IMG/VR virus record: IMGVR_UViG_3300032282_003031
Location: 1 to 41,279 of that record
Origin: a virus
Direction: 5' to 3' (one strand)
Length of the DNA: 41,279 nt
Shown one piece after another: positions 26,011-33,423 of the stretch. Within the stretch, counting starts at the first letter, position 1, and every line of letters starts with the position of its first letter. The notes beneath the pieces were generated by a model that was not told the origin of the DNA, made no database searches, and saw only the letters and a program-made list of their open reading frames with translations. Made by a program: the position numbers and the translations under genes.

Positions 26011-26466
26011 TTATCCCATAGGACCAAATCTAAGGGGTCTTGGAGTGGATAATAAATTCATTTTGGCTTCACTTGGTGTTTTATTTCCCTTTTTTCTATT
26101 GCATTTCAAGCAACAGGAAACGACATTTTCCCAACGATGTTTTCCACCTCTAGATCTGGGCATTACATGATCTATGGTTGCATCGGTTCCGTGCAATTTA
26201 CATGAACAATATTGGCAAGTATGATTATCCCGTCTGAATATGTTCTTTCGGGTTGGGCTAAATTCTTTGAAAGGAATGTAAACAAACTTCTTCAGCACAA
26301 TGTGCTTAGGAAGCTTGAATATTCCACTTGTTGTAGGGATGTCGATGTATTCATCCGTAGTCGCAGATGAAACTTTGTCATTGACAAGAAGAACGACTGC
26401 CTTCTTCCAGTCTATTTCGTATATTTTCTCGTAACTTACATTATATAAAGATACTACTTCTGTCAT
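26011..26466 (-). CDS. HNH endonuclease
   Basis: 151 residues. The C-terminal half has a zinc-bound HNH core: CQYCSCKL, then ATIDHVMPRSRGGKHRWENVVSCCLKCNRKKG, with DH, N and two Cys pairs in the usual places. The N-terminal ~80 residues match the alpha/beta extension common in this HNH group. Typical roles are DNA nicking in packaging or homing. No group I intron or disrupted neighbour gene is visible, so mobility is not implied. The ATG lies 7 nt after a variant late element. Confidence 0.85.
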   Translation of the reverse strand: MTEVVSLYNVSYEKIYEIDWKKAVVLLVNDKVSSATTDEYIDIPTTSGIFKLPKHIVLKKFVYIPFKEFSPTRKNIFRRDNHTCQYCSCKLHGTDATIDHVMPRSRGGKHRWENVVSCCLKCNRKKGNKTPSEAKMNLLSTPRPLRFGPMG

Positions 26467-26473
26467 ACATCAT

Positions 26474-26481
26474 TATTTATT
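26474..26481 (-). promoter_or_regulatory. Variant late promoter (AATAAATA), near-leaderless
   Basis: 7 nt before the HNH gene ATG. It contains the TAA stop of the lysozyme gene, the same overlap seen at other late promoters here. Confidence 0.5.
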
Positions 26482-27244
26482 GCTGATTTTCAGCCTGTTC
26501 TTTTTCTTTTTTAGCTTTCTCTTCTGCCACTTTTTTGCCATAATCACGAACTGCTTGTGCATCTCTGTTCATTCTTGTAACAACTCCAGGGAGTGGTTTG
26601 TATATCACATTTCCTTTTTTATCTCGTTTTTCTTTCAGTTCGCCTCTGTCTAGTAATTCGTTTGCAGCCCCTTCATAATCACCAGAATCTAGTAATTTTC
26701 TAAAATTAGGCGAGTCTGTGACATGACCTCTGAATGTTCCACTGACCAATACAGATTGCAACTCTGGTGAATATTCCTGTAATTTTGGAATCATTGATGT
26801 CGCTCTATTTTTATGTTCTTGATAATCAACTTCAAATAATTTTTCAATTTGATCATTAGACATTTTCTCTCCAGACATCACGGATTTACGAATTGCCGCG
26901 CCATCTTTTCCAAAGGCTTTTGTAAATGCAGAAACAGAAGCTTTTTCATTCTTTAAGTTATGACCAACACCGACAGTCATAATTCCTTTTCCATCATCAT
27001 ACATCTTTGATTTTACACCTTCATCTTGTCTGATTAGATTTTTTATATCATCATCATAAAAAGTTCCAGATGGTTTTGCTTGAATCTGTTGTGTGGATTG
27101 CTTTACATTTTGTGGTGGTTTTGTTGCAGAAGCATTACCACTTACAACTCCCATAGCAGCAGCCGCCAGACCAGCCATTACTTGAGATCCAATTCCTTCA
27201 TTCAAATTATATTTTTCAAGTAAAAATTTCTTTTTGATTTTCAT
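26477..27244 (-). CDS. T4-type lysozyme with targeting-like N-terminus and hydrophobic segment
   Basis: 255 residues. The lysozyme domain begins near residue 65: Glu75 in RQDEGVKSK, Asp84 and Thr90 fit T4 lysozyme Glu11, Asp20 and Thr26 with identical spacing, and VGVGHN follows. It would cut peptidoglycan. The N-terminus MKIKKKFLLE followed by KYNLNE carries two L-x-E-type sites. Residues 22-40 are a hydrophobic Ala/Gly-rich helix ending in NASA, which could be a signal-anchor or a signal peptide. A packaged enzyme used at DNA entry and a SAR-type endolysin are both possible. The C-terminal 25 residues are Lys/Glu-rich. AAGGA precedes the ATG, which overlaps the upstream stop. Confidence 0.85.
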   Translation of the reverse strand: MKIKKKFLLEKYNLNEGIGSQVMAGLAAAAMGVVSGNASATKPPQNVKQSTQQIQAKPSGTFYDDDIKNLIRQDEGVKSKMYDDGKGIMTVGVGHNLKNEKASVSAFTKAFGKDGAAIRKSVMSGEKMSNDQIEKLFEVDYQEHKNRATSMIPKLQEYSPELQSVLVSGTFRGHVTDSPNFRKLLDSGDYEGAANELLDRGELKEKRDKKGNVIYKPLPGVVTRMNRDAQAVRDYGKKVAEEKAKKEKEQAENQQ

Positions 27245-27405
27245 TCTATTTCCTTTAACTTTCTAAATTCAATGCATTTCCATTCATTGCATCTAGAATG
27301 AATGGGATCTCCTTTTCGGGAAATCCCATTTCTTTTTAGTTTCTTAAATTTTTGACGATTGTTTAATCTGTTACGACGAATAGATTTTTCGTTGAAGTTT
27401 TCCAT
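27241..27405 (-). CDS. 54-residue very basic protein
   Basis: Arg/Lys/Asn-rich (MENFNEKSIRRNRLNNRQKF start). The motif NGISRKGDPIHSRCNEWKC carries two Cys, possibly half of a metal site. A variant late element ends 7 nt before the ATG. Its stop overlaps the lysozyme start (ATGA). Function unknown. Confidence 0.55.
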   Translation of the reverse strand: MENFNEKSIRRNRLNNRQKFKKLKRNGISRKGDPIHSRCNEWKCIEFRKLKEIE

Positions 27406-27412
27406 CAAGAAG

Positions 27413-27420
27413 TATTTATT
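27413..27420 (-). promoter_or_regulatory. Variant late promoter (AATAAATA), near-leaderless
   Basis: 7 nt before the ATG of the 54-residue gene, overlapping the stop of the gene upstream. Confidence 0.5.
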
Positions 27421-27922
27421 ACTTCTTTTTATTCTTGGCAGCGAGTCTGATGGCTTCTCCTCTAGTTTCAGTACTACCACCGTAGTCGCTTACATCATAA
27501 TTTGTACCTAGAGCTGTAGTTGTCTTTCTGACTGCTCCAGTCACGGCATCAAATACTTTACCCATTAACTTTCTAAATCTTTGTTTTGGTTCCTTGGCAA
27601 GAGTCATAAATGGTTTTTCTCCTGTCGTCACGGCTAAACGCCAAGGAAGTTCTCTAATTGGAACATCCTTCATCTTGCTTGGGTCACGACCAGCAGCAAC
27701 CATCTTCTGTCGCAATTCTTCTACTTTTGAGGCTCTTTTAGCCTTGTCACGGCTCAGAATGGCATCGCCAGCAGCCATTCTTTCGGCTCTTTTCTTCATG
27801 GCCCATTCGCCGTACTCGGGAGTTCCTTCTACGGGAATTTCAGGAACTGCTGGCTTACTGGATTTCTTGGACTTTTTAGGTTCCGATGCTTCCGATACGA
27901 TTTTTTTCTTATTTATTTCCAT
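27419..27922 (-). CDS. Basic late protein with targeting-like N-terminus
   Basis: 167 residues, Lys/Ala/Arg-rich. It begins MEINKKKIVSE followed by ASEPKK, a hydrophobic-x-Glu site before a Lys/Ser/Pro linker. The middle is helical and charged. It is the first gene of the long - strand late region, behind a full late promoter and an AAGGAT Shine-Dalgarno. Likely an internal head protein by signal and composition. Confidence 0.6.
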   Translation of the reverse strand: MEINKKKIVSEASEPKKSKKSSKPAVPEIPVEGTPEYGEWAMKKRAERMAAGDAILSRDKAKRASKVEELRQKMVAAGRDPSKMKDVPIRELPWRLAVTTGEKPFMTLAKEPKQRFRKLMGKVFDAVTGAVRKTTTALGTNYDVSDYGGSTETRGEAIRLAAKNKKK

Positions 27923-27942
27923 AAAATGATCCTTGTATCTTT

Positions 27943-27950
27943 TATTTATA
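27943..27950 (-). promoter_or_regulatory. T4-type late promoter (minus strand)
   Basis: TATAAATA 20 nt before the ATG of the first gene in the - strand late block. Confidence 0.75.
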
Positions 27951-27962
27951 AGACACAGGAAT

Positions 27963-27974
27963 CACTATCAACAT
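27963..27974 (+). repeat. CACTATCAACAT motif, copy 1
   Basis: First of two copies 25 bp apart in the short gap between the late promoter of the structural block and the terminator of the VWA operon. Confidence 0.6.
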
Positions 27975-27987
27975 CGGGTACATCAAA

Positions 27988-27999
27988 CACTATCAACAA
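27988..27999 (+). repeat. CACTATCAACAA motif, copy 2
   Basis: Differs from copy 1 in the last base. It lies a few bases beyond the U-tract of the minus-strand terminator. Confidence 0.55.
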
Positions 28000-28008
28000 T
28001 CGTCCGAT

Positions 28009-28038
28009 AAAAAAAGCAGGGGGAGCCGAAGCCCCCCC
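28009..28038 (-). terminator. Strong terminator of the VWA operon
   Basis: Minus-strand GGGGGC-TTCG-GCTCCCCC-type hairpin with a UUCG-class tetraloop, followed by TGC and seven T. Confidence 0.92.
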
Positions 28039-28055
28039 GTGGTTAATTTCCCGCC

Positions 28056-28451
28056 TTAGATTGTCACAGGCTTCTCATGCTTCAAAACCCAATCAATCCA
28101 GTTTTCCTTCCAGTCACGGCGGGTCGTGCGACGAAAAGGGTAGCGATTCTTGCCAATGCACATGAATGTATCATCAATGTCATGCATATGGCAATAATAA
28201 TATGGCTGGTAGGACTTTGGATCTCCTGCCATTCGTGCCTGACTCTCGCCAGTCGAGGCAATTTCCTTAACCTTGGTTGGCTTGATATTCCCAGGAAGTG
28301 ACTTGATATTAAAGTAATACTTGATAATATCAGTCTCCGTAAGGGATTCCCACCAAGAAATAAATTCTTGTTCGGTCATGTTCGGAGTCCAAACCCAAGT
28401 CTTGTATCCGTACTCCTCATTGACAAAAATTTCAATCGTGTCTTTATTCAT
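28056..28451 (-). CDS. Trp- and Tyr-rich small protein, unknown
   Basis: 131 residues, last gene of the VWA operon. It has clustered aromatics (YGYKTWVWTPNM, QEFISWWESL, DWKENWIDWVLKHEK). No motif recognised. The chosen ATG overlaps the end of the upstream gene by 8 nt; an in-frame TTG lies three codons earlier. A terminator follows closely. Could be a partner of the VWA/AAA+ pair, by operon position only. Confidence 0.6.
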   Translation of the reverse strand: MNKDTIEIFVNEEYGYKTWVWTPNMTEQEFISWWESLTETDIIKYYFNIKSLPGNIKPTKVKEIASTGESQARMAGDPKSYQPYYYCHMHDIDDTFMCIGKNRYPFRRTTRRDWKENWIDWVLKHEKPVTI

Positions 28452-28662
28452 TTGTTTCAAACTCGTTTATCACTGCGGTTAGAAATTCAATTTCAGCGTC
28501 TAGAAACATTGCGGATTCGTAGGTTTCTATTAAATCTAGAGCATTTGCGTATGCCTCAATTACAAGATCATCAGACTCGTCATAGCGACCTTCGGCTGCG
28601 AGTCTTTTAGCAGCCTCTCTATCTTTCTCTATGTTTCTAATCCTTTTGGATATTTGAAACAT
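28444..28662 (-). CDS. Small helical protein, unknown
   Basis: 72 residues, highly charged (Glu/Arg/Ala-rich), with long predicted helices (REAAKRLAAEGRYDESDDLV, YANALDLIETYESAMFLDAE). No clear Shine-Dalgarno. Internal member of the VWA operon. Confidence 0.55.
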   Translation of the reverse strand: MFQISKRIRNIEKDREAAKRLAAEGRYDESDDLVIEAYANALDLIETYESAMFLDAEIEFLTAVINEFETNE

Positions 28663-28703
28663 CTAAGTATCTCTTTGTTGGACGAGTTGTTTTTGTAAAG
28701 AGG

Positions 28704-28832
28704 CTAGTCCTCGATTTCATCGTCGCTGCAAGGAAGATCCTCGAATTGTGGTTCGGGATAGATCTTTTCCAACTGTTCATTATAGCGGCTCTTGATTTCA
28801 TTGTCAATCACTTTCTTCTTGTCGGGATTCAT
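28704..28832 (-). CDS. 42-residue acidic protein
   Basis: A short Asp/Glu/Lys-rich protein whose ATG overlaps the previous stop (ATGA), with AAGGA at a suitable distance. The gap of 41 bp to the next gene holds nothing I recognise. Confidence 0.5.
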   Translation of the reverse strand: MNPDKKKVIDNEIKSRYNEQLEKIYPEPQFEDLPCSDDEIED

Positions 28833-29146
28833 CTCTTGTTCCTTTTCTTGTAGAGATCCTTATACAGTCTGAATGTATTTATACTCAGACCTCTGTGTTC
28901 AAGAAATACGGAAAAGTCACAGAATTTTGCATCTTTTGCAAATTCACCAAGAGCCTTCATGGTCTTTTCACTTGGAAAGTAATAGAAGCGACCAGTTGAA
29001 TCGACATAGATTTCTAGAATTCCATCTAGAATCATGTCCTCCAGTTCATCTTCGGCATCCAAGTATCTTGAATAATCTTTGGCAATGTCTTGGTTGTATT
29101 TGAACGAATTGCCGTCCATTGGAAAGTAGAAATAGTCTTCGCCCAT
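28829..29146 (-). CDS. Small acidic protein downstream of the VWA gene
   Basis: 105 residues, rich in Asp, Tyr and Phe, not recognised. It begins 3 nt after the VWA stop with AAGGAG (part of the VWA end) as Shine-Dalgarno. First genes of these operons are leaderless, but this internal gene uses a normal ribosome-binding site. Likely a partner of the VWA protein. Confidence 0.6.
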   Translation of the reverse strand: MGEDYFYFPMDGNSFKYNQDIAKDYSRYLDAEDELEDMILDGILEIYVDSTGRFYYFPSEKTMKALGEFAKDAKFCDFSVFLEHRGLSINTFRLYKDLYKKRNKR

Positions 29147-29149
29147 AGG

Positions 29150-31294
29150 TCACTCCTTTGCGATCAGTTCGATGAAGCGGTTCAACATAACACGGGAAAC
29201 AAGATTCTTGTTCATTGCCTTGATGAATCCATTACGAATTCCAACATTCGATGTCTTGGTCGAAAGGATATCATCAAGGTCGTTGTTCTCCACCGAATTA
29301 TTCGCACGAATGATGAACTTCTCGTTGTAGAGATGGTTCTTCGGATTCGCAACAGTCCAACCTTCCTTGATGTACTGCTTGTTCTTCATATCGTAGACTT
29401 CATCGGAATAATTATTATCCATTCCGCTTTCACTTGCCATGTAGTAAGGAACCGAAGTCTTCTGATCGCAGAGGAAGAAGCAGATAGCCTTTGCTCCCGT
29501 CACTTCGCGGAAGATGTTGATGATGTTGGATTCGATGCTGTACTTGTGATTGATCTTGAAGTTGATGTTGTTCTTGATGCAATACGAATTGTTTTCAACG
29601 CGAACACCAGTTGCCTCGCCATCAGTGAGGAAGATGCTATGCACAATGTCAAGATTGTTTTCCTGCTTGAACTTGGGAACCATGTCCATTGCAGCCACGA
29701 TGGATTCGATCAGTGGCGTGGAAGACAAGTGCATCATTGAGGGAATGGTGAAGGCGTACTGGGATCGTCCCCTGTAATAACTTGAAACCGCAAACAAGTT
29801 GCGAATGGAAAGTTTGAACTCATTGTTGTTCATCTTCGATGAAATCAAGTTGACGAGGCTGAAAGCACAAACTGGATCGGAAGACTCAACACCCTCAATG
29901 CCATTAAAAATCTTTGCGTTGTTGTCTCGCTCCCAACTCTTGTTGAACCAAGTCTCGTACATATCAGAATGGTCATCAATGTCAAGACCACTGGGGCAAC
30001 GGGTTGTGAATCCGTAGACCTCAAACGGGATGTTGACACGCTTGCAGAAAAGTGCAAGTTGAATCAATTGCTTGAAAGTATCTTCAAGCACTGGCGACAT
30101 TGATCCCGAAAGATCGGTGTAGAAGACAAGACCGTGCGACTTGCCCTTCTTGACAACCTTCATACGAAGGAAGATATCGTCACTGACCTTGTAATTCATC
30201 ATGCGAACCGTATCAATCATACCAGTACGGTGAACGGTGTTGCGGTGATGATCCTGCGCTGCCTTCTTTGCCATGAACTCCTGTGCAAGAATGTTGACGA
30301 CACGATTGGATTCTTCAATGAACTTCTTGCTCTCATTAGAGAACTCGTCGTACTTTGAAGTACAACCGCTTGCGCAATGGTCGAAATCGCTGAGAAGGGT
30401 CTTGTAATCGTAGATGCTGTTGTTGTTGAACTTCGGGAGATGATGGTAATAAATATCGTTGGAATATTCATTACGAAGAGAATCAAAGTTCTTGTCAAAG
30501 TTCTGCTGAGTCAAGCACTCTTGCGGCATGACGGCGCGGGAAGACCAGTCACGATTGTTGTTCTTCTTGTCGGTGGAACCATTCTCCGACGAATCGGAAT
30601 TGTTTTCCGAATCTTCACCGTTGGAGTTGGAGACAATGTTGACCAACAGGTCATCCTGCTGAGTGTCGCTGTTATTCTTGTCCTTGCAGTAATTCCAAAT
30701 CTTCTTGGTCACTTCGACAACTTCATCGAAGGTGCGAGTGTTCTCGACCATGTTGACAAACTCCATCTCCTCGTCGGAGAAAGAAATCTGAACATGAGAA
30801 CCAATCTTGAAGTAAAGATTGATTCGGTCAATGAATGGCATCTCACTGATGTTCTTCTTGGCAATGCCGAAGAAATCCTTGTCATTCAACTCCTTGTATC
30901 CGACGAAGAAGTCACGACGAATACCCGCGAACTTCTCCTTGATGAGTCGTTCGATACGAGCATCCTCCACGACATTCATGTAGCCGTGCGCCCGACGAGC
31001 CATGTTCTTGTCGCCGTCCGCGATCTCTAGGGCAGAAGAAAGGAATCCATCGTTCTTGATGGACTCAAGATCCTTCTTGGTGAATGGAGTGTACAGCGCG
31101 TGAGCAACTTCATGCCCGACAAGCATATCGTACAACTCCTCACTCATTGCCTTGAAGACAGGCAGACGCAGGACGCGATTCATGATATCGAAAGAAGCAG
31201 TGGTTGCTTGCTTGTCGTGAATCACGAAGATGTTCTCAGTAGCCAACAGGCGACTGAGGAGCGACTTGGAATTCTTGTTGACTTGGTTTTCCAT
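29150..31294 (-). CDS. HExxH metallopeptidase-like plus VWA domain protein (CobT/DUF2201-like)
   Basis: 714 residues. Residues 61-65 read HEVAH inside LVGHEVAHALYTP, a zinc-peptidase motif. NVVEDARIE (about 107-115) supplies a likely third ligand, as in CobT-like and DUF2201-type proteins. An Asn/Ser/Asp-rich linker (about 215-250) separates this from a VWA domain whose MIDAS is DLSGS (about 394-398). The partner ATPase is encoded divergently, as in MoxR-VWA, RavA-ViaA and CobS-CobT pairs, which remodel or load metal into client proteins. The start is fixed by a promoter 6 nt before this ATG; an open frame continuing upstream runs antisense through the ATPase gene and is not coding. Similar pairs exist in other large phages without known role. 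Confidence 0.8.
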   Translation of the reverse strand: MENQVNKNSKSLLSRLLATENIFVIHDKQATTASFDIMNRVLRLPVFKAMSEELYDMLVGHEVAHALYTPFTKKDLESIKNDGFLSSALEIADGDKNMARRAHGYMNVVEDARIERLIKEKFAGIRRDFFVGYKELNDKDFFGIAKKNISEMPFIDRINLYFKIGSHVQISFSDEEMEFVNMVENTRTFDEVVEVTKKIWNYCKDKNNSDTQQDDLLVNIVSNSNGEDSENNSDSSENGSTDKKNNNRDWSSRAVMPQECLTQQNFDKNFDSLRNEYSNDIYYHHLPKFNNNSIYDYKTLLSDFDHCASGCTSKYDEFSNESKKFIEESNRVVNILAQEFMAKKAAQDHHRNTVHRTGMIDTVRMMNYKVSDDIFLRMKVVKKGKSHGLVFYTDLSGSMSPVLEDTFKQLIQLALFCKRVNIPFEVYGFTTRCPSGLDIDDHSDMYETWFNKSWERDNNAKIFNGIEGVESSDPVCAFSLVNLISSKMNNNEFKLSIRNLFAVSSYYRGRSQYAFTIPSMMHLSSTPLIESIVAAMDMVPKFKQENNLDIVHSIFLTDGEATGVRVENNSYCIKNNINFKINHKYSIESNIINIFREVTGAKAICFFLCDQKTSVPYYMASESGMDNNYSDEVYDMKNKQYIKEGWTVANPKNHLYNEKFIIRANNSVENNDLDDILSTKTSNVGIRNGFIKAMNKNLVSRVMLNRFIELIAKE

Positions 31295-31300
31295 GCCGCC

Positions 31301-31329
31301 ATTGTACCATGTACCCAATCCAAAATCAA
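31301..31329 (-). promoter_or_regulatory. Leaderless promoter of the VWA gene
   Basis: TTGATT, 17 bp, TACAAT with TGG extension, then 6 nt to the ATG. Divergent to the ATPase promoter; the two -35 boxes are 44 bp apart. Confidence 0.8.
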
Positions 31330-31373
31330 TGCATTGGTGGAAATTCTTTTTTTCGATTTGGTCTTCAATGGTA

Positions 31374-31402
31374 TTGACTCGCCAACGAATATCCTCTAAA
31401 AT
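31374..31402 (+). promoter_or_regulatory. Leaderless promoter of the AAA+ gene
   Basis: TTGACT, 17 bp, TAAAAT, 6 nt, ATG. The identical geometry on both strands supports both chosen starts. Confidence 0.8.
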
Positions 31403-31408
31403 GACGGC

Positions 31409-32620
31409 ATGAACTGCACAATCACCAACACGCAGCGTAAGTTCCTTATCGCACTGAAGAACAGTCGAGCCGCCAACAGCCGATCCAATGCAATCGTCAG
31501 CCGCGACGAACTTCTCGTTGCCTGCAAGATGCTTGATATGGTGGCTCCTCCGAATTGGATCGTGATGGATCATAGCCGCCGCATCGGGCGTGGGCTTTAT
31601 CGAATTGACGAGATTAATGATCTTGAGATCATTGACAGCAAGCAGGAAAATGATTATAATGAGCAAGCCATGAACAACACTGTACTCGAAGCAAAGACGA
31701 ATGTACTCGCAATGACCAACGGTGATCGTGATACGATCATTCCCACCATCTCGCAGGAGTATGTCCCTTGGGGACATTTCAGCGACATTGAATCTCTTCT
31801 GAAGTCGAAGAACTTCACGACCATCTACATCACTGGTCTGTCGGGCAACGGCAAGACCACGATGGTCGAGCAGATTTGCGCAAAGTTGAAGCGCGAGTGC
31901 TTCCGCGTGAACATCGTCGGTTCGACTGACGAGGACGATCTGTTTGGTGGTCTTCGCCTTGTGAACGGTGATACCGTTTGGCAGGATGGAGCCGTGATTC
32001 AAGCCATGCGCCGTGGAGCGGTGCTGCTGCTTGACGAGGTCGATCTTGGTTCGGAGAAACTTATGTGCCTTCAGCCCGTGCTTGAGGGCAAGGGCGTGTA
32101 CATCAAGAAGAAGAACGAGTGGATCGTTCCCGCCGATGGTTTCTGCGTTGTTGCAACTGCAAACACCAAGGGCAAGGGTTCGGAGGATGGTCGCTTCGTC
32201 GGAACGAACATCATGAACGAGGCATTCCTTGATCGCTTCGACTTCACCTACGAGCAGGATTACGCTCCCAAGACTACGGAGAAGAAGATTCTGACCAAGG
32301 CTATGAAGAAGTACGGTGTTGAGGATGACAACTTTGTCGAGCATCTTATCAACTGGGCAGAGATGATTCGCAAGTCCTACAAGGAGGGTGCGGTCAACGA
32401 GATCATCAGCACCCGCCGCCTCATCAACATCTGCAAGGCATATTCTGTGTTCAAGAACAAGGTCAAGGCAGTGAACATCAGCCTTGCGCGGTTTGACCGC
32501 GAGACGCAGGATGCCTTCATGAGCCTGTACAAGAAGATCGACGGCGATCTCCAAGCCGCCGTCGATGGTGCTGCGGCTTCCACCGAAGCCAAGCCCGCTG
32601 ATGAGGATGTTCCATTCTAA
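31409..32620 (+). CDS. MoxR/CobS-like AAA+ ATPase with N-terminal winged-helix-like part
   Basis: 403 residues. The first ~75 look like a small helix-turn-helix-type domain (RDELLVACKMLDMV, then GRGLYRIDE). The AAA+ core has Walker A GLSGNGKTT (about 143-151), Walker B LLLDEVD (about 206-212), sensor 1 region VVATANT, and the long KNEWIVPADGF hairpin of the MoxR/CobS group. The C-terminal 25 residues are Ala/Glu-rich. It most likely works with the divergent VWA protein as a chaperone-type or chelatase-type motor. CobS in cobaltochelatase is the nearest well-known analogue, but the other chelatase subunit (CobN) is not in this window. Confidence 0.85.
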   Translation: MNCTITNTQRKFLIALKNSRAANSRSNAIVSRDELLVACKMLDMVAPPNWIVMDHSRRIGRGLYRIDEINDLEIIDSKQENDYNEQAMNNTVLEAKTNVLAMTNGDRDTIIPTISQEYVPWGHFSDIESLLKSKNFTTIYITGLSGNGKTTMVEQICAKLKRECFRVNIVGSTDEDDLFGGLRLVNGDTVWQDGAVIQAMRRGAVLLLDEVDLGSEKLMCLQPVLEGKGVYIKKKNEWIVPADGFCVVATANTKGKGSEDGRFVGTNIMNEAFLDRFDFTYEQDYAPKTTEKKILTKAMKKYGVEDDNFVEHLINWAEMIRKSYKEGAVNEIISTRRLINICKAYSVFKNKVKAVNISLARFDRETQDAFMSLYKKIDGDLQAAVDGAAASTEAKPADEDVPF

Positions 32621-32642
32621 TGGAATAACCCAAGAAAAGATA

Positions 32643-32670
32643 TTGCTTTCACCAAATTTTTTGGTAGAAT
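32643..32670 (+). promoter_or_regulatory. Leaderless promoter (16-bp spacer)
   Basis: TTGCTT, 16 bp, TAGAAT with TGG extension, 6 nt, ATG. Weaker -35 than the rest of the series. Confidence 0.65.
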
Positions 32671-32676
32671 AAAGCC

Positions 32677-32934
32677 ATGAACAACAACGACACAACTACC
32701 GTTCCTTCCAATCCCGCACCTAGCAGCAAGGAGACTCTGATGAACTCTACTCTTCAGATTGAACTCTGCGATCTCGTTGAGGCTCGACTCAACAATGGTG
32801 AGCGTGTTACGATTCTCGCTCTCTCCAAGGAGAAGAACATTTCTCCCACCGAGATCCGCAATGCGCTTGTCGAGGTTTTCGGCAACCGCGTTCAATTCAA
32901 GCGTGGACGCACGGGTGGAATCACCCTCGTCTGA
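32677..32934 (+). CDS. Winged-helix-like small protein with two possible starts
   Basis: 85 residues. The C-terminal ~60 (VTILALSKEKNISPTEIRNALVEVFG, then FKRGRTGGITLV) read as a winged helix: helix, recognition helix, beta wing. The first 21 residues are a disordered Asn/Thr/Ser/Pro extension. The ATG used here is 6 nt from the -10 box (leaderless). An in-frame ATG at 32740 lies 6 nt after AGGAG and would give a 64-residue form by normal initiation. A transcription factor for this region is a reasonable guess. Confidence 0.65.
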   Translation: MNNNDTTTVPSNPAPSSKETLMNSTLQIELCDLVEARLNNGERVTILALSKEKNISPTEIRNALVEVFGNRVQFKRGRTGGITLV

Positions 32935-32964
32935 ACATGGTGGACTTTGTCTCCACAATATGAT

Positions 32965-32995
32965 CTTCTTGGAAGAAATTTCAAGAAGATTTTTG
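32965..32995 (+). terminator. Probable terminator
   Basis: CTTCTTG/CAAGAAG, a 7-bp stem with a 10-nt loop, followed by ATTTTTG. Moderate strength. Confidence 0.6.
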
Positions 32996-33018
32996 CTGAA
33001 CTCAAAGAAAGATTTTGG

Positions 33019-33024
33019 TACAAT
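33019..33024 (+). promoter_or_regulatory. Isolated TGG-TACAAT box
   Basis: Matches the -10 of the array, but the -35 position reads CTGAAC and only 2 nt separate it from the nearest ATG. Transcription would start inside the second codon, so either the real start codon is 33069 (AAGG lies upstream) or the promoter is non-standard. Confidence 0.45.
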
Positions 33025-33026
33025 AC

Positions 33027-33344
33027 ATGAACGACGATATCTCCAACAATGCGTACAAGGTTGCTTCGATGATTCACGACAACAGCCTGACAACGGATGA
33101 AGTTTTCTGTCCAACTCTCATTCTCAAGTTGTTCTCTGTTGTTGAGATGGCGCGTGGATTTGATGAAAACTTCATGTGCGATCTCTATGACACCTTGCGT
33201 GATTTTGCGCAAGCAGACCAAGAGTTTGAGGATGCGCTTGTCAAGTCCGAAGTCATGTGTTCGGATGAGATTTGGGGATTGCCCGAAACGGATGAAGAAG
33301 CCATCAATCAGGCAATCAATTGTCTCAAGCGTGGAGATTACTGA
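33027..33344 (+). CDS. Small acidic protein, start uncertain
   Basis: 105 residues (91 if initiation is at the second Met codon, 33069), acidic and helical, not recognised. The open frame is followed closely by a strong terminator. The exceptional spacing to the -10 box is discussed at that feature. Base composition is like the neighbouring small genes. Confidence 0.6.
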   Translation: MNDDISNNAYKVASMIHDNSLTTDEVFCPTLILKLFSVVEMARGFDENFMCDLYDTLRDFAQADQEFEDALVKSEVMCSDEIWGLPETDEEAINQAINCLKRGDY

Positions 33345-33365
33345 AAACAAATAAAAATAAATTTC

Positions 33366-33392
33366 AAGGACGGGTTATCCCGTCCTTTGTTA
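33366..33392 (+). terminator. Strong terminator
   Basis: AAGGACGGG-TTAT-CCCGTCCTT, a perfect 9-bp stem, followed by TGTTATTT. Confidence 0.85.
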
Positions 33393-33403
33393 TTTGGGCG
33401 CAA

Positions 33404-33415
33404 CACTATCAACAT
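33404..33415 (+). repeat. CACTATCAACAT motif, copy 3
   Basis: 17 nt after the terminator stem and just before the structured non-coding block. Followed by TT as in copies 4 and 5. Confidence 0.65.
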
Positions 33416-33423
33416 TTCGCAAA

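Noticed and set aside
26011-26466. HNH gene as a homing endonuclease inserted in a gene or intron
   Set aside because: Both flanking genes look complete and no intron-like splice structure is visible.
29090-31030. Long + strand frames at 29090-29740 and 30377-31030
   Set aside because: They lie antisense to the VWA gene, with no motifs and no ribosome-binding sites or array-type promoters.
31295-32695. Extension of the VWA protein by 467 residues upstream on the minus strand
   Set aside because: It runs antisense through the whole AAA+ gene, whose motifs are clear. The VWA promoter lies between the two genes and fixes the start.
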